DNA from: Sphingobacterium athyrii
GTDB lineage: Bacteria; Bacteroidota; Bacteroidia; Sphingobacteriales; Sphingobacteriaceae
DNA length: 64,000 nucleotides
Assembly (NCBI RefSeq): GCF_003071065.1
Contig: NZ_QCXX01000002.1
Span: forward strand, 434,001 to 498,000
Reading direction: 5' to 3'
Under the pieces are notes generated by a model. The model did no database searches. It had not been told where the DNA came from and saw only the letters and a list, made by a program, of their open reading frames with translations. Made by a program: the position numbers and the translations under genes. Positions 1 to 7,677 of this stretch are shown here, in pieces (the stretch's first letter is position 1; each line of letters begins with the position of its first letter).

Positions 1-526
1 GGAAATTTCCACTGATATCTGAGGTGGTGGCCTTGTTTGTTCCTTTAATGCTGATAGTCGCTCCGGAGATTGCGCGTCCTTGACTGTCGTGGACATTTCC
101 CTTAACGGTTCTTGTCTGCAACATAAAGGCATAGTTTGTTGGACTAATGACAGCGGAGCTGTTTGTTTTCACTGCCGTGACGACCAGCATATTGTCTTTG
201 AAACTCCAGCTAATGGGTTTGTCTTTTAACAATACTGACATAGCCTTTTCTAAGGGCATATTTTTTACATGCCCTTCGATTTTTATTTCGGCGAGTTCTT
301 TACCGTTTAACAGAAAAGGAACACCGCTCTGCTTTTGGATGGTTCGCAGCACTTGTATAAGCGATGTTTTATTTGCGTCTATGGTAATCGATTGTGCGTA
401 TCCAGCTGCTGAGAGTTTGACAACACATGCAAGCGTAAAAAAGGCGCTAAGCTTCATTTTGGTCTTCCATTGTTTGGGGATGTCCATAGCAATAGGTTTT
501 CTATGGACAAGAAATTTAAAATTCAT
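1..526 (-). CDS. SusC/RagA-family TonB-linked outer membrane receptor, N-terminal part (cut by window edge)
   Basis: Only the first ~175 codons are present; the rest lies beyond the left edge. The start at 526 gives MNFKFLVHRKPIAMDIPKQW, a cytoplasmic lead typical of Sphingobacteriaceae SusC proteins, before a second MKL and a hydrophobic signal peptide ending in AGYAQ. An STN (secretin/TonB short N-terminal) domain follows, then a carboxypeptidase-regulatory-like repeat beginning VKGNVHDSQGRAISGATI. In this family the STN domain contacts a FecR-type anti-sigma factor across the periplasm, and such a gene lies just upstream (710-1882), so the pair is probably co-transcribed. The receptor would import an unknown glycan or other large ligand with a SusD partner that is not visible. 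Family sure; substrate unknown. Confidence 0.88.
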   Translation of the reverse strand, partial: MNFKFLVHRKPIAMDIPKQWKTKMKLSAFFTLACVVKLSAAGYAQSITIDANKTSLIQVLRTIQKQSGVPFLLNGKELAEIKIEGHVKNMPLEKAMSVLLKDKPISWSFKDNMLVVTAVKTNSSAVISPTNYAFMLQTRTVKGNVHDSQGRAISGATISIKGTNKATTSDISGNF

Positions 527-605
527 AAATTTGTTGAATTAGGGACATAATCTGTTTGTACACTGATTGGGTGAATCGGTTAAAAATGGGGTCGCTAATA
601 GATTG

Positions 606-640
606 GCCGATTAATGTTGGAAGCATTATTCGGCTTTTTT
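606..640 (+). terminator. Terminator-like hairpin between fecR and susC, T-tract on + strand
   Basis: Arms GCCGATTAATG (606-616) and CATTATTCGGC (624-634) pair with one mismatch around a 7-nt loop, followed by six T on the + strand. No + strand gene ends here. On the minus strand the same hairpin has no U-tract, so it may weaken read-through from fecR to susC or have another role. Confidence 0.4.
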
Positions 641-709
641 AGTGGCGCCGTTCCGTTTGGTTAAGTTGGCTTTTTCATCTGTATAATTTAATTATGGTTA
701 TATAATGGG

Positions 710-1882
710 TTAGTTGGATATCAGGAGCTTACGGATGCCATTTTCCTGGATCAATTCAAACTGGATATTACTTCTTTTTAAAATTTCCAATACGGCGGAT
801 AAGCTTTTTGTCCGTTGAATTTCCCCGTATAAATAGGTCTCTTTGATGGTGTTTTTGTAAATAATCTGTAGATCATACCATTGGCCGATTGTCTGAAGCG
901 CGGTATGGAGGTCTGTCTCATTGAAATAGAATTTATTGTCAATCCAGGCAGTGTAATTGTGCGGGTCTACGCTTTTCTGGGAAAGTCGTCCTTCTGAGAG
1001 GATGGCCTGTTGATTGGGTTTGAGCTGTATTTGCTGTCCATTTGCCGATAAATTGATGGAACCTTCGACAAGTGTCGTACTGCTTTTTTGTTTTGAATAG
1101 GTGTTGACGTTAAATTCGGTACCCGTTACTTCAATCAATTGGCCATTGGATTTTACACGGAAGGGAACTTTTTTATTTTTGGCGACTTTAAAATAAGCTT
1201 CCCCATTCACTTCAACAAGGCGTTGGTCTTTAGGGAATTGCAATGGGTATCTGAATGATGTCTTAGCATTGAGCGTAACCTGTGATCCATCTGCCAGGGT
1301 AATTTGGAGCATGTTGCCTGCGGGTGTATTGACAGTGGCGACCAGATCTGTATTTGGATCCGTCGATTGAATCAGGGTGCCATCGGCATATTTCAGTTCG
1401 CCAGATGTAACCAATGCGCCTTTTCCATTGTCCAGTTGGATTACTTTGCCATTGGAGAGTCGTATTTCAGCATGGTTATTCGGTAATTCGACATCGTGTA
1501 AGACGATTCTATTGGTATTGGGCGCTGAAGGTTTCCAAACAAATTGATAGATCAAACCAGCGAGAACAAAACTACATAAGACTGCAGCAAAAGGTATAAT
1601 TCGCCTGATCCTACGGACACGATTGGGGCTCTCCTGTGCATGGATTGATGCTAGGGTTTTTGTTTTGAGACGTTCAGTCCAATCTGTTGTATCAGATTCC
1701 TGAACCAGAATCCATTGCTTCAAATCCACCATCAGTTCTTCTTTTTGCAATAGATCATCAAGATAATTGCGATGTGCCGGAGATTCCGCTAGCCAGGAGG
1801 TCAAAGCATCTTTTTCGACAGGCGATAAATCGTCGTGCATGCATTTTACAATCAGTTGCTTGATATCCTCCGTTAGTCTCAT
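710..1882 (-). CDS. FecR family anti-sigma factor
   Basis: A 390-residue inner-membrane anti-sigma regulator. The N-terminal ~75 residues form the cytoplasmic sigma-binding segment (DUF4880-like, with a W near residue 29 and L-Y spacing). One membrane helix lies at about residues 95-115 (IIPFAAVLCSFVLAGLIYQF). The periplasmic FecR domain follows with NTPAGNMLQITLADGSQVTL, then EVNGEAYFKVAKN and TGTEFNVNTYSK, and a C-terminal STN-like segment (DUF4974) around LYGEIQRTKSLSAVLEILKR. It probably passes a ligand signal from the SusC receptor encoded downstream to an ECF sigma factor. Unlike the complete unit at 53.3-60.1 kb, no sigma gene lies upstream; the next gene (2139-2555) is divergent and unrelated. 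Confidence 0.93.
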   Translation of the reverse strand: MRLTEDIKQLIVKCMHDDLSPVEKDALTSWLAESPAHRNYLDDLLQKEELMVDLKQWILVQESDTTDWTERLKTKTLASIHAQESPNRVRRIRRIIPFAAVLCSFVLAGLIYQFVWKPSAPNTNRIVLHDVELPNNHAEIRLSNGKVIQLDNGKGALVTSGELKYADGTLIQSTDPNTDLVATVNTPAGNMLQITLADGSQVTLNAKTSFRYPLQFPKDQRLVEVNGEAYFKVAKNKKVPFRVKSNGQLIEVTGTEFNVNTYSKQKSSTTLVEGSINLSANGQQIQLKPNQQAILSEGRLSQKSVDPHNYTAWIDNKFYFNETDLHTALQTIGQWYDLQIIYKNTIKETYLYGEIQRTKSLSAVLEILKRSNIQFELIQENGIRKLLISN

Positions 1883-2138
1883 GGTTTATAATTTTAGATA
1901 GATACGTAGCATGAAGAGGAAATCTTAGTAAAAAAATAAAAAATTTGTATTAAGTGTTCGAATAGGACATATCTTGTGTGCAAATAGTTAAATATGAGTT
2001 CTATATCTGCGAATGTTTGTTGTTGCTTTTTAATTTTTGGATTAGTTTGCACCTTTAGGAAAAGTTTATCTTTTGTACCGATTTGTTGTTCTAAAGGACA
2101 AAGAACAAGATCATGCATAAAATGGTTATGAACGTAGT

Positions 2139-2555
2139 ATGAAAAAACAATTGGCTTATATCTTCTTAAGAATTACAGGTTTCAGTGTCTTGACGACCTT
2201 TATCTTGACGGCGATACTTCAGGCTAATAATGAATCTGCAAAACGGGCCCGTTGCTATATGCCTTTGTTTACTGAATTGCTGTTATCATTTAGTGTTCTG
2301 TGCATTTGCCTGCTTACATTGGGGATCTTTTTGAATAACAATTCACGCTTTAGAAGCAATCGCGTTTGTGTGTTTCTATCCTTTACTTTGTTGCCTTTTG
2401 GGGTGATCCTACTGTTTACTTATCTATTTATCACGGAAGATGGAAGTCCAACTTTATTTGGGTTCTTGCATCTACTGGCCACATCGGTGCCGGTCTGCAG
2501 TTTGATTTTGTGGGAGTATTATAAATTTAATAAATCATTGCGCGACGGGAGCTGA
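2139..2555 (+). CDS. Hypothetical four-helix membrane protein
   Basis: A 138-residue protein I do not recognise. Four hydrophobic segments are visible (about residues 12-28, 45-67, 78-98 and 107-125) with short polar loops, and a charged tail KFNKSLRDGS. The start follows a divergent intergenic region shared with the fecR gene. Coding is supported by an open frame across the whole length and by the hairpin terminator directly after the stop. No function can be assigned. Confidence 0.65.
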   Translation: MKKQLAYIFLRITGFSVLTTFILTAILQANNESAKRARCYMPLFTELLLSFSVLCICLLTLGIFLNNNSRFRSNRVCVFLSFTLLPFGVILLFTYLFITEDGSPTLFGFLHLLATSVPVCSLILWEYYKFNKSLRDGS

Positions 2556-2559
2556 AAAA

Positions 2560-2600
2560 GATGCTCCATGTGCTTATCTTGAAAAACAACATGGAGCATC
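2560..2600. terminator. Bidirectional hairpin terminator
   Basis: Perfect 12-bp arms GATGCTCCATGT (2560-2571) and ACATGGAGCATC (2589-2600) lie between two convergent genes, preceded by an A-run and followed by a T-rich stretch. Confidence 0.75.
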
Positions 2601-2606
2601 CTTTAA

Positions 2607-3476
2607 TTATTTTCGGAGATTGATAACGGTGACCGCAAGTAGGATGAGCACTATGCCGGTCCACTGAATCCCTGAGACAGTTTCGTGCAGTAATAAGACT
2701 GCGGAGATGGTAGATATGGGAATCTCCAGGCTGGAAATGATATTTCCCAAAGCGATACCGGTCCTGGGAATACCCCGGGTAAAGAATAGGGGTGGAAGAA
2801 CAGTGCCAAACAAGGCAATGATCAGTCCCCAAGGTAAGGCTTTCAGCGTCATCTGTTGAACAATTTGTATATTCCAGAAAATAATGATCAGGAGGAGCCC
2901 GCCGAGTACCAAAAACAGGCTTCGGACAGGACTTGGTAGCTGATTGGCGATATTGCTGGACGAAAAAATGGCAACGGCATAACTGATGCCGGCCCCAAAA
3001 CCGAGTAATAGGCCTCTTGTGTCCAAAGCCTTTGTTTCTGAGAAGATATCGGTTGACAGAGCGGTTCCCAATAAGACGGTGACAACACCTATTATTTTTG
3101 CTTTTGAAGGCATTTGTTTTTTGATCAGCGCTTCAACTATTAAGCTGATCCAAATGGATTGCATGAGTAGGATAATTCCCACAGATACAGGGATATATTG
3201 TATGGCGAGGTAGTACAGCGTTGATGTCAATCCGAGGGACATTCCCCAGGCAGTTAGTTTTAATTTTACGGGAAGGCTTGCTTGTTCCTGTATTTTTGAT
3301 TTTGAAAAATAATTGAATCCCAGCAAAAACAGGAATCCTATCAAGAATTGCAAAAAAGTCAATACGCCTGTATGAATCCCCAGCTTATTGGCATATTTGA
3401 CCAGTGTAGCGAGCAAACCGTAGCTGCAGGCCCCCGCGGCGACGTAAAGAATAGATTTATAATCTTTCATGGCCAA
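2607..3476 (-). CDS. EamA/DMT-family permease
   Basis: A 289-residue inner-membrane transporter of the drug/metabolite superfamily, with ten predicted helices arranged as two EamA repeats. The first repeat includes SYGLLATLVKYANKLG and FLIGFLFLLGF; the second ends in the SSLEIPISTISAVLLLHETV and WTGIVLILLAVTVINL helices that typify the second EamA domain. Such proteins export metabolites, amino acids or drugs, but the substrate cannot be told from sequence. The start codon overlaps the end of the upstream esterase gene by 20 bp, so the two are translated from one message. Confidence 0.88.
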   Translation of the reverse strand: MAMKDYKSILYVAAGACSYGLLATLVKYANKLGIHTGVLTFLQFLIGFLFLLGFNYFSKSKIQEQASLPVKLKLTAWGMSLGLTSTLYYLAIQYIPVSVGIILLMQSIWISLIVEALIKKQMPSKAKIIGVVTVLLGTALSTDIFSETKALDTRGLLLGFGAGISYAVAIFSSSNIANQLPSPVRSLFLVLGGLLLIIIFWNIQIVQQMTLKALPWGLIIALFGTVLPPLFFTRGIPRTGIALGNIISSLEIPISTISAVLLLHETVSGIQWTGIVLILLAVTVINLRK

Positions 3477-4275
3477 AATAATTTTGAAAAAGGACCAATT
3501 GATTGACTAGCGATTTATTCCAATAAGCGGTATCGTGTCCCCCGGGAGACTCTATGTACAGATGCTCTATATTTTTGTCCGTTAGCTGTTGATGCAAGGA
3601 GCGGTTCATTTCCAGCATTTGGACATCTTCAGTGCCACAATCCAGTATATATCGCTGCTCATTATGGATCATTTTATCCACGTTGTTATAGATTCGGAAA
3701 CTTGGGGATAGGTCTTTTAACTCGCCGAGTACTTTGTCCACTTGGTAACCTTGGTATCCTTTGCCAAAGCGGTTAAAATCAATGGCGCCACAGGAGCTAC
3801 CGATGATGGAAAAGACCTTGGGATAAGCAACACCGATATGCAATGCACCATATCCCCCCATGCTCCAACCGAGTAAGCCTCTTGCATTTCTATTTTTCTG
3901 TGTGGGAAAGTTCAGATCGATATAACGGATCAGCTCATCTCCGATAAAGGTACTGTACTGCAGTTGTGCATCCAAGGGACTATCTACATACCATGAGTTA
4001 TAATTTCCGTCCGGGATAATATAAATCGTTTGGAATTCAATTGCTTTTTGAGATAAATTAGGGATATCCTGTTCAATTGTTCTCGTGGGATTACCACTGT
4101 AACCATGTAAGATATACACGGTTTTATAACGTACACCTTTTTGGATATCAGGTGTTACGATGATCACATCTACATTTTTATGCATTTTGGCACTGTAGAC
4201 TTTCCTATGGATGTTGTGTTGGGCACTAACGGAGAAGTAGAGTGCCAATAAAAGAAAGGTGATTCCTATTTTCAT
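3457..4275 (-). CDS. Secreted esterase of the esterase-D / S-formylglutathione-hydrolase-like family
   Basis: A 272-residue alpha/beta hydrolase (PF00756-type). A signal peptide MKIGITFLLLALYFSVSAQ shows export. The nucleophile elbow GWSMGG is at about residues 138-143, an early YILHGYSG loop forms the oxyanion region, and the catalytic His is in ESPGGHDTAYW near the C-terminus, with a likely acid in DCGTEDVQ. These proteins act as carboxylesterases or acyl transferases, sometimes on ferulate or siderophore esters. It is first in a two-gene unit with the DMT permease; the genes overlap. The natural substrate is not evident. Confidence 0.88.
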   Translation of the reverse strand: MKIGITFLLLALYFSVSAQHNIHRKVYSAKMHKNVDVIIVTPDIQKGVRYKTVYILHGYSGNPTRTIEQDIPNLSQKAIEFQTIYIIPDGNYNSWYVDSPLDAQLQYSTFIGDELIRYIDLNFPTQKNRNARGLLGWSMGGYGALHIGVAYPKVFSIIGSSCGAIDFNRFGKGYQGYQVDKVLGELKDLSPSFRIYNNVDKMIHNEQRYILDCGTEDVQMLEMNRSLHQQLTDKNIEHLYIESPGGHDTAYWNKSLVNQLVLFQNYFGHERL

Positions 4276-4309
4276 TGCTTAAGAATTTATTGTTATACTG
4301 CAAAATTCT

Positions 4310-4338
4310 CAAGGATATTGTTTAAAAACATGTACAAA
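4310..4338 (-). promoter_or_regulatory. Candidate promoter for the esterase-permease unit
   Basis: On the minus strand a TTTG (4338-4335) lies 17 bp before TATCCTTG (4317-4310), one base from the Bacteroidota TAnnTTTG -7 element. A start site near 4303 would leave a short leader before the ATG at 4275. Confidence 0.4.
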
Positions 4339-4349
4339 TGTTGATGGAA

Positions 4350-4922
4350 TTATTGTTTTAATTCTTTACGAATACGACTTAGCTGGGTAGGGGTCACACC
4401 TAGGTATGAAGCGATATGGTGTTGTTTGAGGCGTTTAAAGAGAGATTGATTGCTATAGAGCTCAAGGTAACGTTCTTTAGCAGATTCCCATTTCAGATTG
4501 ATTTCAAGCGGCTCTTTTTTTACTACCCAGTTTTTTTCGAGATAGGCGATTTGGAAGAGTGCTAAATCATGGTGTTGTATCACCAGTTCACGGAAAAGCC
4601 TTGCTGAATATTGCATCAACAGCACATCTTCAAGGGCAACAATATTGAAATTACTTGGTTTTTCTTCAATGATAGCTGCTGTAGATGCACAAAAGCTGTT
4701 TTCTTCAAAAAATAATTTGTAAATAATATTACCTGCTGTGTCTAATTTATAATAGCCTAATAGCCCGGTGTTTACGAAGTAATAATATTTTGCATAATCG
4801 CCAGCGCGTAAGATCAGCTCATTTTTCTTAAAGCTTTTAGGTTGACAGATCTTTCTCAACGCTGCCATCGTCTGCTCGCTGAGCGGGAAGTATCTGTTCA
4901 TTTCGGATAGCAGCTTTTCCAT
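4350..4922 (-). CDS. Crp/Fnr-family transcriptional regulator
   Basis: I place the start at 4922 (MEKLLSEMNRYFPLSEQ), which aligns with the usual beginning of Bacteroidota Crp-like regulators; an upstream ATG at 4967 would add 15 residues without a convincing ribosome site. About 190 residues. The cyclic-nucleotide-binding-like beta-roll occupies the first ~120 (KNELILRAGDYAKYYYFVNTGLLGYY). It ends in a C-terminal helix-turn-helix, HHIASYLGVTPTQLSRIRKE. The glycine-rich phosphate cassette of true CRP is not evident, so cAMP binding is doubtful. It may control the esterase-permease pair immediately downstream on the same strand. Confidence 0.85.
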   Translation of the reverse strand: MEKLLSEMNRYFPLSEQTMAALRKICQPKSFKKNELILRAGDYAKYYYFVNTGLLGYYKLDTAGNIIYKLFFEENSFCASTAAIIEEKPSNFNIVALEDVLLMQYSARLFRELVIQHHDLALFQIAYLEKNWVVKKEPLEINLKWESAKERYLELYSNQSLFKRLKQHHIASYLGVTPTQLSRIRKELKQ

Positions 4923-5043
4923 CTTAATTTCTCTGAATGTCGTCCGTGTTGACTGGTTGATTTCCATCAATAATGGCTAAAGTTAACAAAATAAATGCTG
5001 TACTGTTGTCGATAAAAAATATCGTTGGATTCGACATTGTTTA

Positions 5044-5253
5044 TTGATCCTGGCAATGGGCATTCATTTCTTGCCGAGCAAAAAAGCGGAAGCAGATCCC
5101 ACAAGCAGCCTGTGCATTGAGGAACAGATGGAGCAACTGCAGGTACCACCTTTTTTGTTTATTCCTTTTGTTGAAAATGTCGTCAAACATGGCGCGCATC
5201 AGGCGATGGAAGGCGGGCAACATGTACAGATAGGTTTTTCGCTCAGGAAATAA
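5044..5253 (+). pseudogene. Remnant of a LytS/YehU-type sensor histidine kinase
   Basis: About 60 residues match the segment of LytS-family kinases that leads into the ATPase N-box: IEEQMEQLQVPPFLFIPFVE followed by NVVKHGAHQ, where the N and H of NxxKHG are the ATP/Mg-binding residues. The frame then stops at GFSLRK instead of running through the G-boxes, and nothing upstream encodes the transmembrane or dimerisation part. No LytTR response regulator lies nearby. It is a decayed internal fragment rather than a functional small protein. Confidence 0.7.
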
Positions 5254-5255
5254 AT

Positions 5256-6050
5256 CTAATGGGTTTCTATTTGAGCTGAATACAGTACATATTCAGTTCC
5301 GTTGAGTCCCACATATATGTATTTATTGAGATCCCCACGATAAGCAACAAACAACGGATATTGATGTACCCGTAAGGGATTATTATAGTATTCTTCGATG
5401 GAAGCATACTTTGCTTTGATCAGAATTTCACCTGTTTCCTTATTTTTTATGCCCTGGAGTAGCGTTTGTTCGTTGGAAAAATAGGTGCATGGTATTTCTG
5501 TGAATTTAGGATAATAAATCAATCGAATCCCTTCGTCGATAAACATTTTATTTTTTTCTTTAAAGTCAGCCATGGACTGATCATCAGGGAATGCGATTTG
5601 ACCCGTTTGATTGTTCTTTATTTGTTGAAATAGGGTAGTATCGTCCACTTTATTTATCGTATGTGATGTAGAATTTTTAAAAAGCTGAATGAGTGTTTCT
5701 CCAGTTTTAAAATCTGCGGCATCGTACTTGTAAACTGGATCGCCATGTTTGTTGATGCGGTACCGCTCACCATTACGTTGGACCCACGCATATTCAGCTG
5801 ATCCATATTTTATAATTTCCGGTTTGTTGACATGGAAGATCTGGAAATTAAAATCTTCTTCAAATAGTTCTGCGCTTTCGTAAACAGGAGGCAGTTTTAT
5901 GTCCAGAAGACTGTCACAGTAACCATATAGACTATCGTTTACCAAGACCGGAATTAAATCGGGGTATGACAAATTGTTGATTATAGGCTTAGTTTGTGCA
6001 TAAGTGAAAGCACATATTAATGTCAAAAGGAGAGTGAAAGAGGTGCGCAT
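5256..6050 (-). CDS. Secreted hypothetical protein with WG-like repeat
   Basis: A 264-residue protein with a signal peptide (MRTSFTLLLTLICAFTYAQ). The segment YGYCDSLLDIKLPPVYESAE resembles the start of a WG repeat (YGYIDkdGk.vipPqYd.a.), and later KTGETLIQLF and KETGEILIKAKYASIEEYY echo the pattern. WG-repeat proteins are extracytoplasmic beta-rich binding modules of uncertain role. A -7 element lies just upstream. Function unknown. Confidence 0.78.
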   Translation of the reverse strand: MRTSFTLLLTLICAFTYAQTKPIINNLSYPDLIPVLVNDSLYGYCDSLLDIKLPPVYESAELFEEDFNFQIFHVNKPEIIKYGSAEYAWVQRNGERYRINKHGDPVYKYDAADFKTGETLIQLFKNSTSHTINKVDDTTLFQQIKNNQTGQIAFPDDQSMADFKEKNKMFIDEGIRLIYYPKFTEIPCTYFSNEQTLLQGIKNKETGEILIKAKYASIEEYYNNPLRVHQYPLFVAYRGDLNKYIYVGLNGTEYVLYSAQIETH

Positions 6051-6074
6051 CTGTTTATGTTTTGTCTAATATAT

Positions 6075-6082
6075 CAAAGATA
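6075..6082 (-). promoter_or_regulatory. TAnnTTTG -7 element upstream of the WG-like protein gene
   Basis: TATCTTTG reads on the minus strand (6082 to 6075), 25 bp before the ATG at 6050. It matches the Bacteroidota -7 consensus exactly. A clear -33 element is not visible. Confidence 0.5.
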
Positions 6083-6237
6083 CGGCAACCTAAGCGGATT
6101 TAATATCCATGAAATCAGGGGTTTTTAATCTCTCTTTCGTTTACTTAATTATTTTGCTTCTGTCTTAAAGAACTACACTTAAACTTTTATAACAGACACG
6201 CAAAAATTGAAATCGCTGATCAGCAATAGTTCGTATG

Positions 6238-6750
6238 CTATGGTGAGATTCTAGCAATTACCTGATCTCTTCGATTGGGTAAGGTGCCACTTACTTCAAT
6301 CACTGATATTCCAAAATCGGCAATCCAGTTACGGATTACATGATCAACCTGTTTTCTAATTTTTGACAACTCTATCTGATGGCTCGGTATTAGATCTGGC
6401 TCTTCAATAGGAACAAACACAAAAAGATCAATTTCTGAAATAAGTTCCTGAACGGTCTGATAGAGCTGTTGAATATTTCTATCTGGATCAAGAACATGAA
6501 GATAAGCTAAGATGTCAATGACACATCGGTCAAAGATTACATCGTCTCCGCTTTCTAAAATCAGTTTGGCAGAACAGTTAAATTGTTCAAAGAAATCCTC
6601 CGGAGTGGGAGTTTCTAAAAATTCATAGCCTGAAAGTTCCAGTTGATAATATGGTTCTTGTTCAAGCGTATATCTCGAAAGATTTTCCAGAAGCTCTTCT
6701 GCCAATGTTGTTTTGCCAACTTTGTGGGCCCCAAATATTGCAATTCTCAT
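6238..6750 (-). CDS. Small P-loop ATPase / NadR-like kinase domain protein
   Basis: A 170-residue cytosolic protein opening with a Walker A motif GAHKVGKTT at residues 6-14. VIFDRCVIDILAYL (about 75-88) matches the Walker-B-like region of nucleoside/NMN-kinase-like AAA proteins, where the D-R pair lies next to the phosphoacceptor site. The C-terminal part resembles the lid region. It may phosphorylate a small metabolite, but the substrate is not clear. It appears to be a single-gene unit. Confidence 0.75.
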   Translation of the reverse strand: MRIAIFGAHKVGKTTLAEELLENLSRYTLEQEPYYQLELSGYEFLETPTPEDFFEQFNCSAKLILESGDDVIFDRCVIDILAYLHVLDPDRNIQQLYQTVQELISEIDLFVFVPIEEPDLIPSHQIELSKIRKQVDHVIRNWIADFGISVIEVSGTLPNRRDQVIARISP

Positions 6751-6778
6751 ATTTCAGTTTAAACTTCTTCGATTTTTG

Positions 6779-6960
6779 TTATTGTAGATTTAATAAGATG
6801 TCGCTCAATGCTTTACTGTCTAGTGCGCCTTGATAGAGCAACTTTCTTTCTCTATCCAGTAACATAACAAATGGATATCCAAAGACCCCTAGAGATTTGG
6901 AGAGTGATTTGTCAGAATCCCAAAAGCTTGGGTACTCTGGGATATTTTTGCGTATAAAGC
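6779..6960 (-). pseudogene. C-terminal remnant of a thioredoxin/TlpA-like protein
   Basis: The ~60 codons ending at 6779 encode SFIRKNIPEYPSFWDSDKSL, then a thioredoxin-fold end with a YPFVMLLDRERKLLYQGALD strand pair, including the cis-proline Y-P typical of TlpA/thioredoxins. The N-terminal half with the CxxC motif is absent. The homology stops exactly where a 19-bp copy of the tRNA-Lys 3' end begins (6960-6978). The frame stays open across the GC-rich DNA beyond, but that sequence does not look like thioredoxin. A truncated gene at a recombination scar is the best reading. Confidence 0.65.
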
Positions 6961-6978
6961 TGTGATCCCGCTGGGATT
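6960..6978 (-). repeat. 19-bp duplicate of the tRNA-Lys 3' end (att-like direct repeat)
   Basis: The sequence at 6960-6978 is identical and in the same orientation as 7101-7119, which covers the last bases of tRNA-Lys (acceptor 3' strand and part of the T-stem). A partial tRNA 3' copy is what tRNA-targeting integrases leave at the far end of an element. Here the copies are only 141 bp apart. Confidence 0.7.
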
Positions 6979-7058
6979 GGCTCAGCCCCACAGTTCCCGT
7001 ACACATCCCTGAGCCTCCGACGGATCGAACCCGGCCCGCCCTTCTTTCGAATCCTAAT
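6979..7058. other. GC-rich segment between the tRNA-Lys copies
   Basis: This stretch is conspicuously richer in G and C than the DNA around it and contains GGGTTCGATCC-like text (minus strand) that resembles a tRNA T-arm. It does not fold into a complete second tRNA that I can identify. It may be debris from an integrated element. Confidence 0.35.
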
Positions 7059-7067
7059 CCCTTTAAA

Positions 7068-7097
7068 CAAAAAAAGCTAATCTTACGATTAGCTTTT
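7068..7097. terminator. Terminator of tRNA-Lys
   Basis: Arms AAAAGCTAATC and GATTAGCTTTT are separated by TTAC. The hairpin lies directly 3' of the tRNA (minus strand), with A/T runs on both sides. Confidence 0.75.
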
Positions 7098-7103
7098 CCT
7101 CTG

Positions 7104-7176
7104 TGATCCCGCTGGGATTCGAACCCAGGACCCATACATTAAAAGTGTATTGCTCTACCAGCTGAGCTACGGAATC
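7104..7176 (-). tRNA. tRNA-Lys (anticodon TTT)
   Basis: A 73-nt cloverleaf on the minus strand. The acceptor GATTCCG pairs with CGGGATC (one G-T pair), with discriminator A. The D-arm contains AGCTGGTAGA. The anticodon stem ATACA/TGTAT closes a loop CTTTTAA that gives anticodon TTT. The T-arm is GGGTTCGAATCCC-like. CCA is not encoded. Its last 19 bases including flank recur at 6960-6978. Confidence 0.95.
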
Positions 7177-7314
7177 ATACTTCTTTTAGAACTATTGTTC
7201 CTTGTTTGAAGTGATGCAAAGATAGGGTTAATCTCTATTCTACGCAACTATTTCTGCGATTAAAATGGGTTTAATGTGTTTAAACCTTCATTTTTAGTAG
7301 TTTATTTTTTATTG

Positions 7315-7593
7315 CTAGGACAGAAATTCGCGATCTTCATCGGATAATTTGGATTTTGGCTCTTCATAATCCTCTTCCGATTCATCAGATTTTGCTGTAT
7401 GTTCCTGCTGTTGTTTCTTTTTACCGCCCTTTAACAAAAAAGCGAAAATAGTACCCATCACAAAAAAAGTCAGCAGGAGTTTCCATAATGTTATCTTGCC
7501 CTCCACAAAGAGATCAATATTGACAGTTTGTGAATTTTTGACACAAACCAGCGTCACGATGACCGACAAAAGTATTAAAAGTATGTTGCGCAT
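7315..7593 (-). CDS. LapA-like (DUF1049) small membrane protein
   Basis: A 92-residue protein with two membrane helices (about residues 3-18 and 36-55). The motif KNSQTVNIDLFVEGKITLWK between them is the N-Q/T-V-x-(I/L) hallmark of the LapA/YciS family. The cytoplasmic tail is highly charged (KKKQQQEHTAKSDESEEDYE). In proteobacteria the family assists LPS assembly; whether this holds in Bacteroidota is unclear. Confidence 0.72.
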   Translation of the reverse strand: MRNILLILLSVIVTLVCVKNSQTVNIDLFVEGKITLWKLLLTFFVMGTIFAFLLKGGKKKQQQEHTAKSDESEEDYEEPKSKLSDEDREFLS

Positions 7594-7677
7594 AATGATG
7601 ATAAATATATGTCATTAGGAATGGCGAATATAGGTAATTATCTATTTTTCGGTGCTATCAAGCGCTTTTCTTTTTAT

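Noticed and set aside
147..542. 131-codon open frame on the + strand at the left edge
   Set aside because: It is antisense to the start of the SusC receptor, whose signal peptide and STN domain are clear on the minus strand.
2085..2105. TTGTTC-TAAA-GGACAA near the fecR promoter as a third copy of the CTTGTC operator
   Set aside because: The arms are imperfect and lack the CTTGTC/GACAAG core.
1894..2118. 74-codon minus-strand frame upstream of the FecR gene, considered as a sigma factor fragment
   Set aside because: It has no region 2 or region 4 motifs and lies in the fecR promoter region; it looks like chance.
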